64,000 nucleotides of DNA from Chondrosia reniformis (lineage: Eukaryota > Porifera > Demospongiae > Chondrillida > Chondrillidae): contig OX359200.1 in NCBI GenBank assembly GCA_947172415.1, positions 4,218,501 to 4,282,500 of the forward strand, in the 5' to 3' direction. Both the position numbers and the translations under genes were made by a program. The notes under the pieces are model-generated. The model was not told where the DNA came from. It saw only the letters and a program-made list of their open reading frames with translations, and made no database searches. Positions 1 through 10,742 of this stretch are shown here, in pieces (positions within the stretch are counted from its first letter, which is position 1; each line of letters begins with the position of its first letter).

Positions 1-75
1 GTTGCTTGCTAATACATTGGATAGGGCGGCCATTTTTTCCCGGCCATTCCTCCTTAGACATTATCTGACAAATCC
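1..75 (+). repeat. Outer end of a dispersed foldback/MITE family
   Basis: The stretch resembles modules at 7467-7545, 20101-20190 and 63240-63330 (same strand) and 9815-9935 (reverse strand). All share a TAATACATTGAATA-like core followed by GGC..GCCAT, a T run, CGGCC and a CCCTACTTAGAGAG-like end. The copy is cut by the window edge. The family is unnamed here; it appears to be the outer part of foldback elements. Confidence 0.55.
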
Positions 76-166
76 AAAAATACAAATTTTAAACTTCACT
101 ACACTGGATATAAAATTGTGGTTTGTATGACCATAAACTACTTAGTTAAACTAAAGGACATAATAG

Positions 167-1769
167 TCAAGTTTGATTTAGTGATGGATATTGCTTGATC
201 AGCTCTTTAATGACATCTTGAGTATTTACTGTAATCTGAATTTTATCAAAAGTTCCTTTGATAACATTGCCATGGTAACGTCTACCTGTCAAGGTAGACA
301 ACATTTGAAAACTTGAATTGGAAATTTGTGCTTGTGGAACAAGTTCAAACATCAGTGCATTATCAGTCAGCCACCAAAGATGAACCAAACCAGCACCATG
401 TACACCTGTGGGAAGAAGACATGCAAATCTACTTTGTTAAATTGACTTTAAGGAATTTGAAAGTATCACTTTGTAACACAATACATAGGTCATGCAAATA
501 GCCAATTTTAGTGACTCATGCTGTATCTTGCAACCACAAGTTTCAACACTTAGATTACAAAACCTACCCATAAGGATATCTACTTCATGGACCATTCTAA
601 TTTGATCACATATAGCATAATCCTCCATGAATACAGAATTGACAGTTGCTCTGGGAAAGCTTTTCTTTAGGTTATCAATTAATTCATCTTGGTTTTTCAG
701 TACCCGCTGAAATGCTGAGAGTTTGTCATTGGTAAAATGAATGTATGGCTTACGTAAAATTACTAACATATTAACCTTTCCATCAGTAGGGATGGGTCTG
801 TAATTATCAACCAAACCACAAGCCGTAAAACCTTAGCTCTAAATTTTGAGAGATACGTGTCTGTTAATCCAGTGCCATTACATTCAAAGCATTTTATAAT
901 TTTATCATTTTTACACCTAAACGGTACCGAGGCAAATCCCCAAGGTACTATAATAATCTCATCGGCACAATGGACCTTGTCTCCATTAGGAATGTCTTCA
1001 ATTGCTCTGGTGTTGCCAAAAATCTTTACTTCCAATTCAGGGAACAAAAAAGGAGTGTTCCACCTGTTCAAACGGAAGATGTAGGAGTCGTCATTTCCTC
1101 CAAATTGTTCAATTGCCACAAAAAGGTTATACCAGCCTAATATCTTAAAGTAGCGTTACCACTGTGAATGAACACCTTTCCTTTAATGTAGACCTCACAT
1201 TTTCCCTTGGGTTGGGCCAATGCAACTCCTTTGACCATTCTCTCCATGTAGCCTCCATGTTCAACATGTTGTGAAAGGTTTCCAAATTTACATTGTGGTG
1301 ATCTGAGATTGGCACTGATATTATCAGGATAGAGCCACATCCCACCATCTGCAAATTCATCCAAATGGTAAGAGCTAGAGGGTTGGAAGCCAGTGTTTCT
1401 CAATGTACATATCCTGATTTTTCCACTGTAGTCGTTGCCAATGCAGTCTATGCGACTGGAAGTATCACTCATGCAGACTCGATAGTGCCGACTGTAAGTA
1501 CGCTCTATAAACGTTTCACAAAAGGTGCCGGGTTTCCAAGTAGATTTAGACTTATTTCCTGACACGCGAAGTCTACTTTTATTCGGATTAAAAGCTGACC
1601 GTCCTTGTGTGGAGTTGAACAAATCAAACTTGCCAGACTGAATCGGCTGATCATCACGATCAGCTTTACTTAGTATGTCATGAGGAATACTTAGGACTCT
1701 TAAAAAGTATATTATTCCAGCTAAAAGTAGCGATACGAAGAAAATCCATCTTCTTCTACTATACATCAT
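167..1769 (-). CDS. GT61-family glycosyltransferase, EOGT/POMGNT2-like type II membrane protein
   Basis: Four-exon model: 1769-1160, 1136-820, 775-568, 405-167 (458 codons with stop). Two adjacent ATGs start the protein; the first is used. A short basic stretch (MMYSRRRW) precedes a hydrophobic signal anchor at about residues 9-26, as in Golgi/ER type II enzymes. The third exon ends in DILMG and joins the fourth to give VHGAGLVHLWWL, the family's HGAGLTH nucleotide-sugar site, followed by ALMFELVP. GT61 enzymes transfer GlcNAc or xylose to secreted or membrane glycoproteins in the ER/Golgi; the acceptor cannot be told from sequence. The third intron (567-406) has clean splice sites. The second is 44 nt (819-776), with a 56-nt alternative (831-776). 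The first needs either a 23-nt GT-AG intron (1159-1137) or a frameshift. EOGT and POMGNT2 are the main alternatives. Confidence 0.8.
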
Positions 1770-2278
1770 TTTTGATCAGTACTGTATACGTATATTAGAG
1801 GGCTCTCCTAAATGCATATGCAAATAGTAACATCCGCCCGACAAAACAACAAATTCTATAGGAAGGCTTTTTGGGACGCCGCAGGCGCCCCTATATTGTT
1901 TTCAATTAACGTAATGGTTTCCTGTCCGTAACCTTGTAAACCGCGTCTGTCTCCAAAATGGCGAACGCTCGGCTGGCTGTCGTTTTCTAGCTTAAATTAA
2001 CTTTTTCCTCCTTAGCGTCGAGGTTGAACCAAGGATTTAGAAACCACCTTTACTAATACTATGTAACAGCTTGCGCAAAAACGTTTTCTACGAGATATGG
2101 CCTTGAAAAATTGACGGCATACAAGAGTTGACCGGAATTCGTTAACCGGACATCTAATAAGAACCAGCAAGTAGTACGAGTTTACATGGGGGCGCCTGGC
2201 ACCCCACGAGTTATTTATACTCAAACTAGACTTGTTTTAGAAAACATCTTTAACTAGAGATCGATAAAGGAGAGACTT
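1770..2278. other. Head-to-head intergenic region
   Basis: This lies between the glycosyltransferase start and a possible plus-strand exon. It is less AT-rich than its surroundings around 1860-2200 and may hold promoters for both directions. No coding sequence with family resemblance was recognised on either strand. Confidence 0.35.
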
Positions 2279-2411
2279 ATGGAAAGTATCAATACGGACA
2301 GTGAACAGATACTTGATCTTGAAAGAGGAACATGTGTGACCACAGAAGAAAGCACTGGCATTGTTGCTCTTGAATTTATACATCATCTATATGCTCACGT
2401 CTATATAACTG
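2279..2411 (+). other. Possible first exon of the Kunitz-TIL fragment
   Basis: An ATG at 2279 opens 44 codons and runs to G|GTAATG at 2411, leaving phase 1. That phase matches the Kunitz exon at 2947. The peptide (MESINTDSEQILDL...) has no signal-peptide-like hydrophobic run, which argues against a secreted protein. The link rests only on phase agreement and position. Confidence 0.25.
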
Positions 2412-2946
2412 GTAATGTATACATATAAAATGCAATAGAATTGCTTCTGTAACTCTCTAATTACTTTATTGACCAAACTGTCAAACTAATGCTAATATGG
2501 AATATGGATTCGTTTTTTAAGTCCCCAAATTACTTACAAGATACAGTAGATTGTAGATGCATAGTTTAAGTATAAAGAGTAAAACAAGGTCACTTTCACA
2601 CTCCAGCCAAGATTACCCGCAAGCTGCAGTAGTGATATTTCTTGGTATGATTATACACTTAGGAAAATAGTACATTCAGTTGAGGCTGTTTACAAGATAG
2701 ACTGACTGAAGTGAATGGACATAGCTTAAAGGCCCACTGTCATAAAAAGTGACATTTTAAAGTTGATAAGTATTTCCTCATTACTTACATAAGTGGTAGT
2801 ATGATGAGGAAAAGGTGTTGTAGTTACAGTATGTACGTATATACATATAGTGGGGAAAGCACAGAGTGTATATGATTATTTGTTCTTTCTTGGCCTATGA
2901 ATGTGCACATATGTAAGCTACCTATGTATATGTATAGTGGCCACAG

Positions 2947-3470
2947 AGACCCCCGATAGATGCACTCTACCAGCTGAAAGTGGCCTCTGTAAGGCTGCTT
3001 TTCGACGTTTTTATTTCAACTCTGACTCTGGTCTGTGTGAACAGGAGGATGTGGAGGGAATGACAATAACTTTGAGACTATTGAGCAGTGCCAGCAAACT
3101 TGTAAGTATAGGACTGTTCTGTTTTGCCAAAGCACGAATAATTGAAGTCGTTGGCAATATTTGCAATTCAGGCTCCTAGAAAATGATGAATGAATTCGAA
3201 GATAAATGATTTAAAAAATGTATAAAATATATTCCAGTTGATATATTTTTGATAGTTAAATTTGTATCGAAGTTCTCTAAAACACTATAGGTCCTACTGC
3301 ATGCTCAGTGCATGGTCAGCACTACTTTGATATAGAGGACGGAGAGTATGTCCCCTGCATTGGTACATGCACTGAGCCACAGGTTGCGAGTGGCTGTGAA
3401 TGTCCAGTTGGAACTCTATTTGATGAAAAGACAAGGGCTTGTGTTCTTCCAACACAATGTCCACAAAAAT
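2947..3470 (+). pseudogene. Broken Kunitz-TIL gene fragment, paralogue of the mosaic inhibitor genes
   Basis: Two exons are readable: Kunitz at 2947-3101 and TIL at 3291-3470, both phase 1-1 like those of the two large mosaic genes. The Kunitz exon reads [20 protein letters not shown] with Lys after the second Cys (trypsin-type P1). It then shifts frame after LCEQ; the other frame continues [19 protein letters not shown]. Compared with intact copies, about 10 nt that would encode FIYG are missing. Restoring 10 nt gives 165 nt, the normal exon size. The TIL exon (GQHYFDIEDGEYVPCIGTC, then SGCECPVGTLFDE) lacks the segment between two conserved cysteines. No convincing terminal exon follows. The locus looks like a decaying duplicate; an assembly error is the alternative. 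Confidence 0.7.
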
Positions 3471-5699
3471 GTAAGTTACTATGTGAAACTACTGTACTTA
3501 TTTTGTAGTCTATTAAATATGATAAAAAGTGTACAGTATGTACAGAAGTATAGCTAGCTGATTTATAGGCAGAATATACACACAAGTGCAGATGTTTGTT
3601 TAATAGAATTCTCTTATAAACTTGATGTACGTATGACCTCAAGCTTAGAGTTAATACATGCATCTAATTGAATCAAAAATATAGCAGTACTCTTTTGGTA
3701 AAATGACCCTGTTTTACGTATGTATGGATTATTCCCTTAAAACTGACAACAAATAGATTTTTTACCTATTCAACTCCCTAACCATTGTGATTTTACTAAC
3801 TGAAAGGTTTTGAAGCTGTGAATATATAACAGCTCCAAGCTCCTCACCTCAATTATCCTTTCACACCATTTTTGATCTTGACCACTACGCATGTGCAGCT
3901 CCATGTGTAAGAGCATTGTAATAGAATTCATATTCATCACATAACTCTTCAACCTTACTCAGGATCTCACATTGTATCGTGGTACCGTCGGGTATAATAT
4001 TTGTATATACCACAAAACCGATTACCCATTATACCGTGCAAATTTTTATAGTAGCTGTGCGGTTTCCACAAACGTGCTGTACCACTGGTGTTTTACAGTG
4101 TATCACTGTATAAATCACAGCTGTAAATAATTGAAAACTACAAAACTTAAAGTTAAACTACATTTAGCTTAGGTAACACAGAGTTGTTGTTGCTGGCTAT
4201 ATTGATAAAAGTAGAACGCAAAAGTCTAATGAAATAAGAATTAGAGTGGAACAAGCAAAGGCCGTCCTTCTGAAGTACCATTCCTATGTATCTTTATAAT
4301 TACCTTGTAAAGCATGTAATACCTAGCTATAGAGATGAAGTGTTGTTAGATTAAATACGTATTTTCCCTGAATGAAGTTTTTTATGTTCCTATATATCTT
4401 TTTATTGTACAGTCTTCTGGAGTCAAGTTACAGTACTCTAAACAGTCTGCTGAGTCAGGAGTGTGGCATAGGTCTTATTAGTGTGATGCTGACACCTTCT
4501 GTACCAAACCAGACTCATAGTGGGCGTGGTCCTCGGGGGCTTCTGTTTGCTCTGTCTTTGTCTGCTCTGTGGATCCTTTGCTGCTGGGAGAGATGAAGAA
4601 GACATACATACCAGAAGAAAATAATTGGTATGCTTTATGGCACTCTGATGAAAGCACAGTAGGAAGTCATTTATCGATTAAGACCAGAGGATGTTTGGAT
4701 ACTGAAATTTTGATAATTTAAATGTGTTTATTGCTAAAGCAATGTACAGTGTATATATAATATATGTATGTAACATGGCTGATTTGTTTATTGAAAAGAT
4801 TGTGGTTGCGCAAATCAGGCAACAGGATCATTTAACGAAATAGACGTCTCAACCACAAACGCCTTTATCAGCTGCTAGCTCAACAACAATCTTTTTCATT
4901 GTCAGACCCAACAATTAGCTACAATACTGTACAATTTGCATTGTTGTCAGTTGAAGTCTGCTGCAGCAATCACTGTTTTTGTCTGTTTCTGATTCATGGG
5001 TTACTTCTTTACTGGCTGTAAGAGAAATCTGTTAGCTAATACAATGGTCCCCATAGTAATTGTGCAATGATATGTATTTTTTGGTTGTTCGACATAATTA
5101 AAGTTTAGATAACCGACTTCCTACTGTATTAACTTGTATGTATTATGGAATATTCAAGCAAGATTGTCAAAGAGGTACATATTTTTTATTCCTTCCAGCT
5201 GGTTTATCAACTTTGGATAAGTTCTCGCACTCTTTCTATGCAACGTAAGTTACTGCTGGTGATTGCATGTACGTATGTCTTCTAGGTGTATATATAAAAC
5301 AATTAAGCTGCAAACTCTTTTATTATAATTACCCGGTAGCTTCAATTTAATAAAATTGGATTTATCTCATAGAAGACCAAAATAACGACAGCGACATTAT
5401 ATTTAATGATATTAAAAGAAAACCGCAGTTTTGACTATTTTGCCATGACGTTTTTAAAAGACCTGTACTGAACATATTGCTACAGCACAAAAATGTCCCT
5501 TTTTGCATGGACGGTCACATATATACAGTGCAAGTTACTAAGGTAATCATATATACATATATACATGGTTACGAACAGGAAGCTATATATATATATACGT
5601 TAACATAATTTCTGAAAACAATATAGGATCATCAATTGCTAAGTATACAATAGTATGTCTGTGCAGTATGATGACCAAGATTAGTATTAACATAACAGA
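3471..5699. other. Intergenic stretch, no supported gene
   Basis: The stretch is AT-rich. A short reading frame at 4372-4596 (+) ends in a hydrophobic segment (GLLFALSLSALWILCCW) but has no family resemblance, and its phase does not join the upstream TIL exon cleanly. A weak hammerhead-like motif lies at 4843-4871 (-), between imperfect inverted repeats near 4793-4808 and 4881-4897. Confidence 0.4.
4843..4871 (-). ncRNA. Weak hammerhead-like motif
   Basis: The minus strand reads CTGATAA, then about 14 nt that pair poorly, then GAGACGTC. The layout resembles the stronger hammerhead motifs in this window, but the core is altered and helix II is poor. Imperfect inverted repeats flank it, as at the 40820 copy. 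Probably a decayed retroelement-derived motif. Confidence 0.25.
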
Positions 5700-6960
5700 A
5701 TGACTATAAATGGAGGAAAGTGAGATGATGACAACCTGCAGCTGCGCATGCGCATGCATTACTAAGGCTTGTCAAAATGAGCATGCCACATTGACATAAT
5801 TTAGGTAAAATGTTGTATTTCCTACAGGCACGGGTTAGTAGGTGCATGAGCTGTATCTTTTCTTCATTTTCTGTGTGGGACTGGACAAACTCCAGCAATG
5901 GCTGAACATCTGAGGAGTGAATGTGTCACATCCTCACTTCACTGCTACTACACTCCTTGCACACCCTATCCTCTCTCTTCACCCCCTATATACCACCTGC
6001 CTGTATCCACCTGAAATACTGGTCCCTCTTCGGCTTCATATCTGCACAAGAAGACTCCTCGTCACACTTAGCAATCTTCCTTAACAGCGATAACGTCAGC
6101 TTCTTCTCCAAATCTTTCCTCCATGTGTCTCACACTCTCCAGCATTCCCTTCAACTCCACCTCTGACATGCATGTTCCTCACCTGCTCAGCACCTATATA
6201 TATACCTCCTGCCAACCAAAGTCCCTACAACAACTAAACATCTTCATCCAGCTCCCCTTGCCATATACTTTACTGCCTCAGCTGCCACTAGTACTCTCCT
6301 CTAAAGTCTCCCATCATATGCCTTGACAGCACCTTGAACACCAACCATGCACACCATCAGCAGATCCTCCACTCCTAATAATAGTGACACTCTAGTCTGC
6401 AAGGTTCTAACTCCAAAGAATAAATGGATTGCCCTCAGTTAACAGTGTATCTGCTCCAAAGCCTCTAGAGTCCGAGAGCACCCCAAATCTCAGCTCCATA
6501 TAACATAGAAGTTTCAACAAGAGAACTCATCAGCTTCTTGAATGCCCCAATGCCTTTATCACCCACTTCCATTTTGCACTGCTGAAACCAAGCCCCTATA
6601 TATATAGAGCCTTTTCCCCTGCCACCACTTTGTCTTGTACCATCTGCTTAAGGTCCAAATGCATGCTCATCCACCACACAGCCCAAGTGTTTGTAGCAGC
6701 TCACCATCTATACCATGTATATTTATACCTTATCTCGCTTCTCATCTCATTCTTCTTTCTATTATGCATGATGCCAGACTTCATGCCAACATTAATTAAC
6801 CCCCCACTCCTAACCACTGCACAAGGATGTGAAGAGTCTTTCATAATCTGATGCCAACAAGGAAGTGTCATCTTCAAAGAGGAGATCTGGAATGATGTCA
6901 CTGCCACATTCTACACCACAACTTTTTTCTTCTGGCCACCACTCCATTATATTAAAAGCA
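5700..6960 (-). mobile_element. Decayed LINE reverse-transcriptase fragment
   Basis: Read on the minus strand, 6840-6900 gives DLLFEDDTSLLASDYERL, matching the LLFADDTSLLA reverse-transcriptase catalytic motif with the first Ala replaced by Glu. A following frame gives INVGMKSGIMH, like the segment downstream of that motif in Jockey/CR1-type LINEs. At 5704-5898 the frame LEFVQSHTENEEKIQLMHLL resembles the far C-terminal region of sponge LINE proteins. Stops and frame changes interrupt the copy. The C-rich open frames on the plus strand (5921-6326) are shadows of this element. Confidence 0.6.
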
Positions 6961-7123
6961 AGAAAATGTTAATTTCAATTTTAATGAATTATAAACTTAT
7001 TACTTTTATCATACCTTTTTGATTGAGATTTCTATCAATTCTAATTAAGCTATATATAAGGTCATGCATCCCTTTTGAACTTGTAATTGATGATTACTTG
7101 AAACTTCTTATAGTTATACATAA

Positions 7124-7152
7124 TTGATGAAGACCTATGGGTCGAAACGTTT
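7124..7152 (+). ncRNA. Hammerhead-like core with short helix III
   Basis: TTGATGA is followed by A, a perfect 4-bp helix GACC-TATG-GGTC, then GAAACGTTT. The self-complementary ACGT after GAA would form a minimal helix III, or pair between two copies. C3 of the hammerhead core is T here, so activity is doubtful. Helix I is not obvious. Probably derived from a Penelope-like or retrozyme element. Confidence 0.35.
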
Positions 7153-7466
7153 GATTTTGAAGTGAATTTTTCAGTGTTGTTTATAGTGCTACGTATAAGC
7201 TCAGTAAGAATTCGTATATATATAACCCAGTAAATATTACCATAGCAGTGAATTTAGTTTGCATGTTATCACTAGCTCATTTGAAAAAGTAAAAAGTAAA
7301 AAGGAATTTCAGAATTTGTCCTATATATACTATATAGTTCTGTTTAACCATGTGCACTTTGTGAACGTTGTATATATAAATATACAGCATCAAAACATAT
7401 ATATGTTTTGACAATTAGTGTATATATAAATGCAAACACTTGAATGCAAATGAGAATCCCATCATT

Positions 7467-7545
7467 GTTGATTTATAACTTGTTAATTGATAGTACACTG
7501 AATAGGCCTGCCATGTTTTTTCGGCCAAGATTACTTTAGATGAAG
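7467..7545 (+). repeat. Dispersed foldback/MITE outer module
   Basis: It shares TTGATTTATAACTTGTTAAT, then TACACTGAATA, GGCCTGCCATG, a T run and CGGCCAAGATTACTT with the modules at 1-75, 20101-20190 and 63240-63330. Confidence 0.5.
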
Positions 7546-7577
7546 ATACAGGAGTCTTTATTCCTTATTCTTCTGCT

Positions 7578-7630
7578 CCACTTGGCCAGACAGCTGTTTC
7601 TGGGAATTCCACCCTTTATCAGTGACCCTG
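7578..7630 (-). ncRNA. Type I hammerhead ribozyme-like sequence (diverged core)
   Basis: The minus strand has GGTCA, then CTGATAA, then a helix II hairpin (GGGTGGAATTCCC), then GAAACAGCTGTC, then TGGCC. GGTCA pairs with TGGCC to make helix I. ACAGCTGT is a perfect palindrome that could form helix III within or between molecules, ending at the GTC cleavage triplet. G8 is A here, which should weaken cleavage. The surrounding 150 bp resembles the copies at 30678 and 43466. Confidence 0.5.
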
Positions 7631-7931
7631 AAAATCTTTGTCTTTTTCTTTATCTCAATCTTTTGTAAATCCTTGACTTTCTATATGCTAAATCTAGGGA
7701 TCTTAGTGCCAAAAAGTTAAAAAGGTGTTAGCTAATTAAGACTCATGCAACCTATATAATTTTATTAAAGGTGAATGTATAAGTCAAATTACATATATTT
7801 TATGATTGGGGTTAAATGAATTTTATTAGCTATACATTTTTGTGCAGGCAAAACAGAGTCAGCACATATATTACAAGACACATGTAGGATACATTAATAG
7901 CTATAGATTAACATTATATAGCATGTGATGA

Positions 7932-8246
7932 TACCGTAATTCGGGAAATTTTCGTTGTTAAAATATTTTCGTGGTTGGCTCAAACCACGAAAATTTATCA
8001 CACGAAATATTTTTAACAACGAATAATAACACGTTGTACAGTCTACGTATATGTAAACGCAACACAGCTGAGTGCGGCCAAAATGGCTCTAGCTACTGCG
8101 ATACCTGCAGTGCAAGGACGGTTTACCGGACCCAAAGGGGTGACTTTCGTCCGAAGTACCAGCAGCAACAATCGCTCGTGCAACCCAGACCACGAAAATA
8201 TTTTAACACGAAAATTTTTCCAACGATAATTTCCCAAACTACGGTA
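7932..8246. mobile_element. MITE with about 50-bp terminal inverted repeats
   Basis: The left end starts TACCGTAATTCGGGAAATTT and the right end is its imperfect inverse, ending AACTACGGTA. Inside each end are AT-rich blocks with TTTTCGTGGTT and its complement. The outermost TA may be the target-site duplication. The centre (about 8050-8190) is GC-richer and holds a short frame from ATGGCTCTAGCTACTGCG after GCGGCCAAA, reading MALATAIPAVQGRFTGPKGV. This could be a captured gene fragment. The superfamily is not identified. Confidence 0.7.
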
Positions 8247-9291
8247 TATCATTCGCTATATATAGCCCGCACCTAAGTACCGGTATAAGAATAAGTTACT
8301 GCTCAGGATGGAACTCCTAGGCGGGTGGGAGGTTTCGTTTGAATACCCCTAACCCCTCCTGCGTATGGACCTGTTATATCTAAATCATTTATATGTGTTG
8401 TAAGAGGTTTCCCTTTGATATACGTATATATATTTATTGCAATTGGCTAAACGTTTGGGTGGGAAGTTCCCCCAATCCCCTCACTAGATTGAACCCTATT
8501 AGTGATATATAGTGTAGCAGCCAGTGCAGTGAACTATGGGACACTACATAATGTCCCTCTTTTGCTGTATTGATGAATACAGCTGTATATATACACCCCG
8601 TTACTGGGGTAACCAAAGCTAATTATATCGGTTCCCACAACCGGTGTTTACTGAATTATCAGCAGGATATAACTATGATAAGAGGCCAAAATGCCTATAG
8701 GGGCGGAGTGTATAACTGTCATTTTGCGGTGTATCGATTATTTTAGGTGACATTGTATAACTATTTTGTATCTTTTAAAACTTTGGTTACAGTTGTACTT
8801 GAAGAGAACAATAATATAATAATAGTAACAAAAAGAATAAGATAAGAATAAGAATAAGAATAAGAATAATTTCAATGTGATAACATTTGGCTGAAGATGA
8901 AAAACATGAATCTTTTGTGATAATGTGTGTGTCTAAGAAATGTTTCAATTTTTAAGTATAATGCAACACATGCAGTGCTCTGCCACTGAGCTAACATTGG
9001 CACTGGTATTGGTGTATATTTAGCCCTAGAGGCAATGACAACACCGTGTCTGATGGGCAGCTGGTCTTGTTTGAAGCTGCTTATCTTCTTGAAATTCATT
9101 GGGATTAGAGAGAGGTGCTGCTGTAGAAGAGAATGGGAGAAAAGAGGAACTTATACTTGCTGTTGTAAACATGTAGGTGAGACCATGGCCTAAGTCAGCA
9201 CCTACATACATGTGTCTTGATTATTAGCTTGCTCTGATAAGAGAATCGCCACTAATTAGTAAATGCATGATGACTATTTCTAGCTTGCAGT
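8247..9291. other. Intergenic stretch with simple repeats
   Basis: An (AAGAAT)n microsatellite lies at about 8829-8870. On the minus strand near 8965-9000 the sequence TTAGCTCAGTGGCAGAGCAC matches a tRNA-type internal A box, but no B box follows at the right distance. It may be a decayed tRNA-derived SINE. No protein-coding gene is supported. Confidence 0.4.
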
Positions 9292-9422
9292 TAGAGAGAG
9301 GGGAAACACGAGAGAGGCCTTGCTGTGGCAATTGTAGCTCAGTGGTAGAGCAACTGGTGGTCATAACCAGCTGTCCTGGGTTTGATTCCCAGCAATTGCT
9401 TCTTTCGTGTTTTCCCTCTTTG
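9292..9422 (+). repeat. Extended inverted repeat around a tRNA-like sequence
   Basis: The left flank AGAGGGGAAACACGAGAGAG is the imperfect inverse of the right flank CTTTCGTGTTTTCCCTCTT. The two continue into the tRNA acceptor arms, so the tRNA-like fold caps a longer hairpin. A normal tRNA gene would not need this, so the unit may be a tRNA-derived mobile repeat. Confidence 0.5.
9328..9399 (+). tRNA. tRNA-like gene or tRNA-derived repeat
   Basis: The 72-nt sequence folds as a cloverleaf. The acceptor is GCAATTG/CAATTGC (7 bp, perfect). The D arm is GCTCAGTGGTAGAGC, with a good A box. The T arm is CTGGG-TTTGATT-CCCAG, a good B box. The anticodon stem is CTGGT/ACCAG with loop GGTCATA. In strict numbering the anticodon would be TCA with G at position 33, which is abnormal; CAT is in the loop but shifted by one. 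Two nucleotides (AA) separate the D and anticodon arms. It may be a Met-type tRNA relic, a SINE head or a pseudogene. Confidence 0.5.
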
Positions 9423-9590
9423 TGATGTTTTAGACTGAATACAGATACTTGTGGTTTGATTATCACTTTGATTATTCATTATTAACTCCATGTGATAGAG
9501 AGTGCACATATCATGCAAGGACACTGTTAAAATTATAAAATTATGAGAAACTATCTGCAATTGTATTTGAATTCTAATTATAATAAAGAT

Positions 9591-9632
9591 TTCCACCTTC
9601 ACTAAATGCATTTTTGTGAAGGTGGAAATTGC
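9591..9632. repeat. Short hairpin
   Basis: TTTCCACCTTCAC and GTGAAGGTGGAAA flank about 14 nt. This is a perfect 13-bp inverted repeat, with nothing coding around it. Confidence 0.6.
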
Positions 9633-9810
9633 AACTTGCAAAAATACAATTTATACTTTATACTAATTCCCTCTGCATACCTACAATATGTACATAGCTG
9701 AATATATTAGTATCTACAGCCAGTGAAATCCCAGTTATATAGAAATCCATTTTTTATTGAAAGTTCAAAGCACTCATATGATAACAGTTTAGTGCACTAA
9801 GTTCAAATTA

Positions 9811-9940
9811 TCAGAGAGTACGGTAGTACTCTCTAAGTAGGGAAGGCCGGAAAAAAAATGGATGTCGTATTCAATGTATTACGGGTTAACACCTTATAAG
9901 TAGGCAGCGAATGCGTTTTTACCTCTTTTAAACTCGTAAT
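9811..9940 (-). repeat. Dispersed foldback/MITE outer module, reverse orientation
   Basis: The sequence is the inverse of the module at 63205-63330: AGTAGGGA, GGCCGG, an A run, ATGG, then TATTCAATGTATTACGG, AACACCTTATAA and CGAATGCG...ACCTCTTTTAAAC. A palindrome AGAGAGTACGGTAGTACTCT sits at its edge. The foldback element at 10333-10742 follows, so the two may be one composite element. Confidence 0.55.
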
Positions 9941-10040
9941 GTGTCTTTTTTGTACGATTTCAATTGAGGGAAGCTGTTTTCAAGAGCACGTATAGGCTCC
10001 AAGTTTGTAAAACGGTTTCAGGCCTACTTCCGGTTTTCCT

Positions 10041-10082
10041 CATTTTCTTCTTCTTCTTCTTTTTCTTCTTCTTCTTCCTTTT
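10041..10082 (+). repeat. (TTC)n microsatellite
   Basis: An interrupted run of TTC/TTTTTC units. Confidence 0.8.
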
Positions 10083-10332
10083 ATTTCACGCTAGTGCATT
10101 AACGCGCTTGTAGATAAATACATTTTAGGGGCATATCGTCTAAAAGTTTTAGCAACTAGGGAATAGCACCTTTCTGTCTTCAAACGATTTGTGCAAAGAC
10201 GGTTTTCTGTGGCGTGTAAGAAAATTGGATTCTAGGTCATATCCTCTTTATCTTCGACTACGACGTTATTTCAAAAAAACTTACAGACTAATTTTAATAA
10301 GTATATAACATTACAAAAAAAGAAGGAATACA

Positions 10333-10742
10333 AGTAAATAAAAGCATTTAAAAAATGAAATGAGAAGTAGGGATGGCAGTCCCTGCAACAGTACCTATCA
10401 CATCTAGAAAAAGCAAAGAAACAAGACAATAATCATATAATAAGGCTAACAATACACAAATGGAATATATACTGCCTCAAATTTCAGTGACTTAACAATA
10501 CACATCACTTCCATGTTTGGGCGCACTATCCCTACTTCAGCCATCATGGTGCGCCCAAACATGGAAGTGATGTGTCTTGTTAAGTCACTGAAATTTGAGG
10601 CAGTATATATTCCATTTGTGTATTGTTAGCCTTATTATATGATCATTGTCTTGTTTCTTTGCTTTTTCTAGATGTGATAGGTACTGTTGCAGGGACTGCC
10701 ATCCCTACTTCTCATTTCATTTTTTAAATGTTTTTATTTACT
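10333..10742. mobile_element. Foldback element with about 194-bp inverted arms
   Basis: The left arm 10333-10526 and right arm 10549-10742 are nearly identical inverse copies around a 22-bp spacer. The arm tips near the spacer carry TTTGGGCGCAC / GTGCGCCCAAA. Elements at 58250-58503 and 62353-63163 share the tips (TTTGGGYGCAC, then ACTTAAATTTCAG and ATATGATAAGGCT-like motifs), so this is a family. The arm identity suggests recent activity or correction. No coding capacity is seen. Confidence 0.85.

Noticed and set aside
4372-4596. Frame with hydrophobic C-terminus as last exon of the Kunitz-TIL fragment
   Set aside because: The phase from 3470 does not lead into this frame through any good acceptor.
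5921-6326. Open frames on the plus strand rich in Leu, Ser and His
   Set aside because: They are antisense to a decayed LINE read on the minus strand and show no domain pattern.
8043-8252. 69-codon frame on the minus strand
   Set aside because: It lies inside the MITE and runs through both inverted ends; no family resemblance.
9224-9641. Overlapping minus-strand frames of 80 and 100 codons
   Set aside because: They cover the tRNA-like hairpin and an AT-rich flank; coding potential is not supported.
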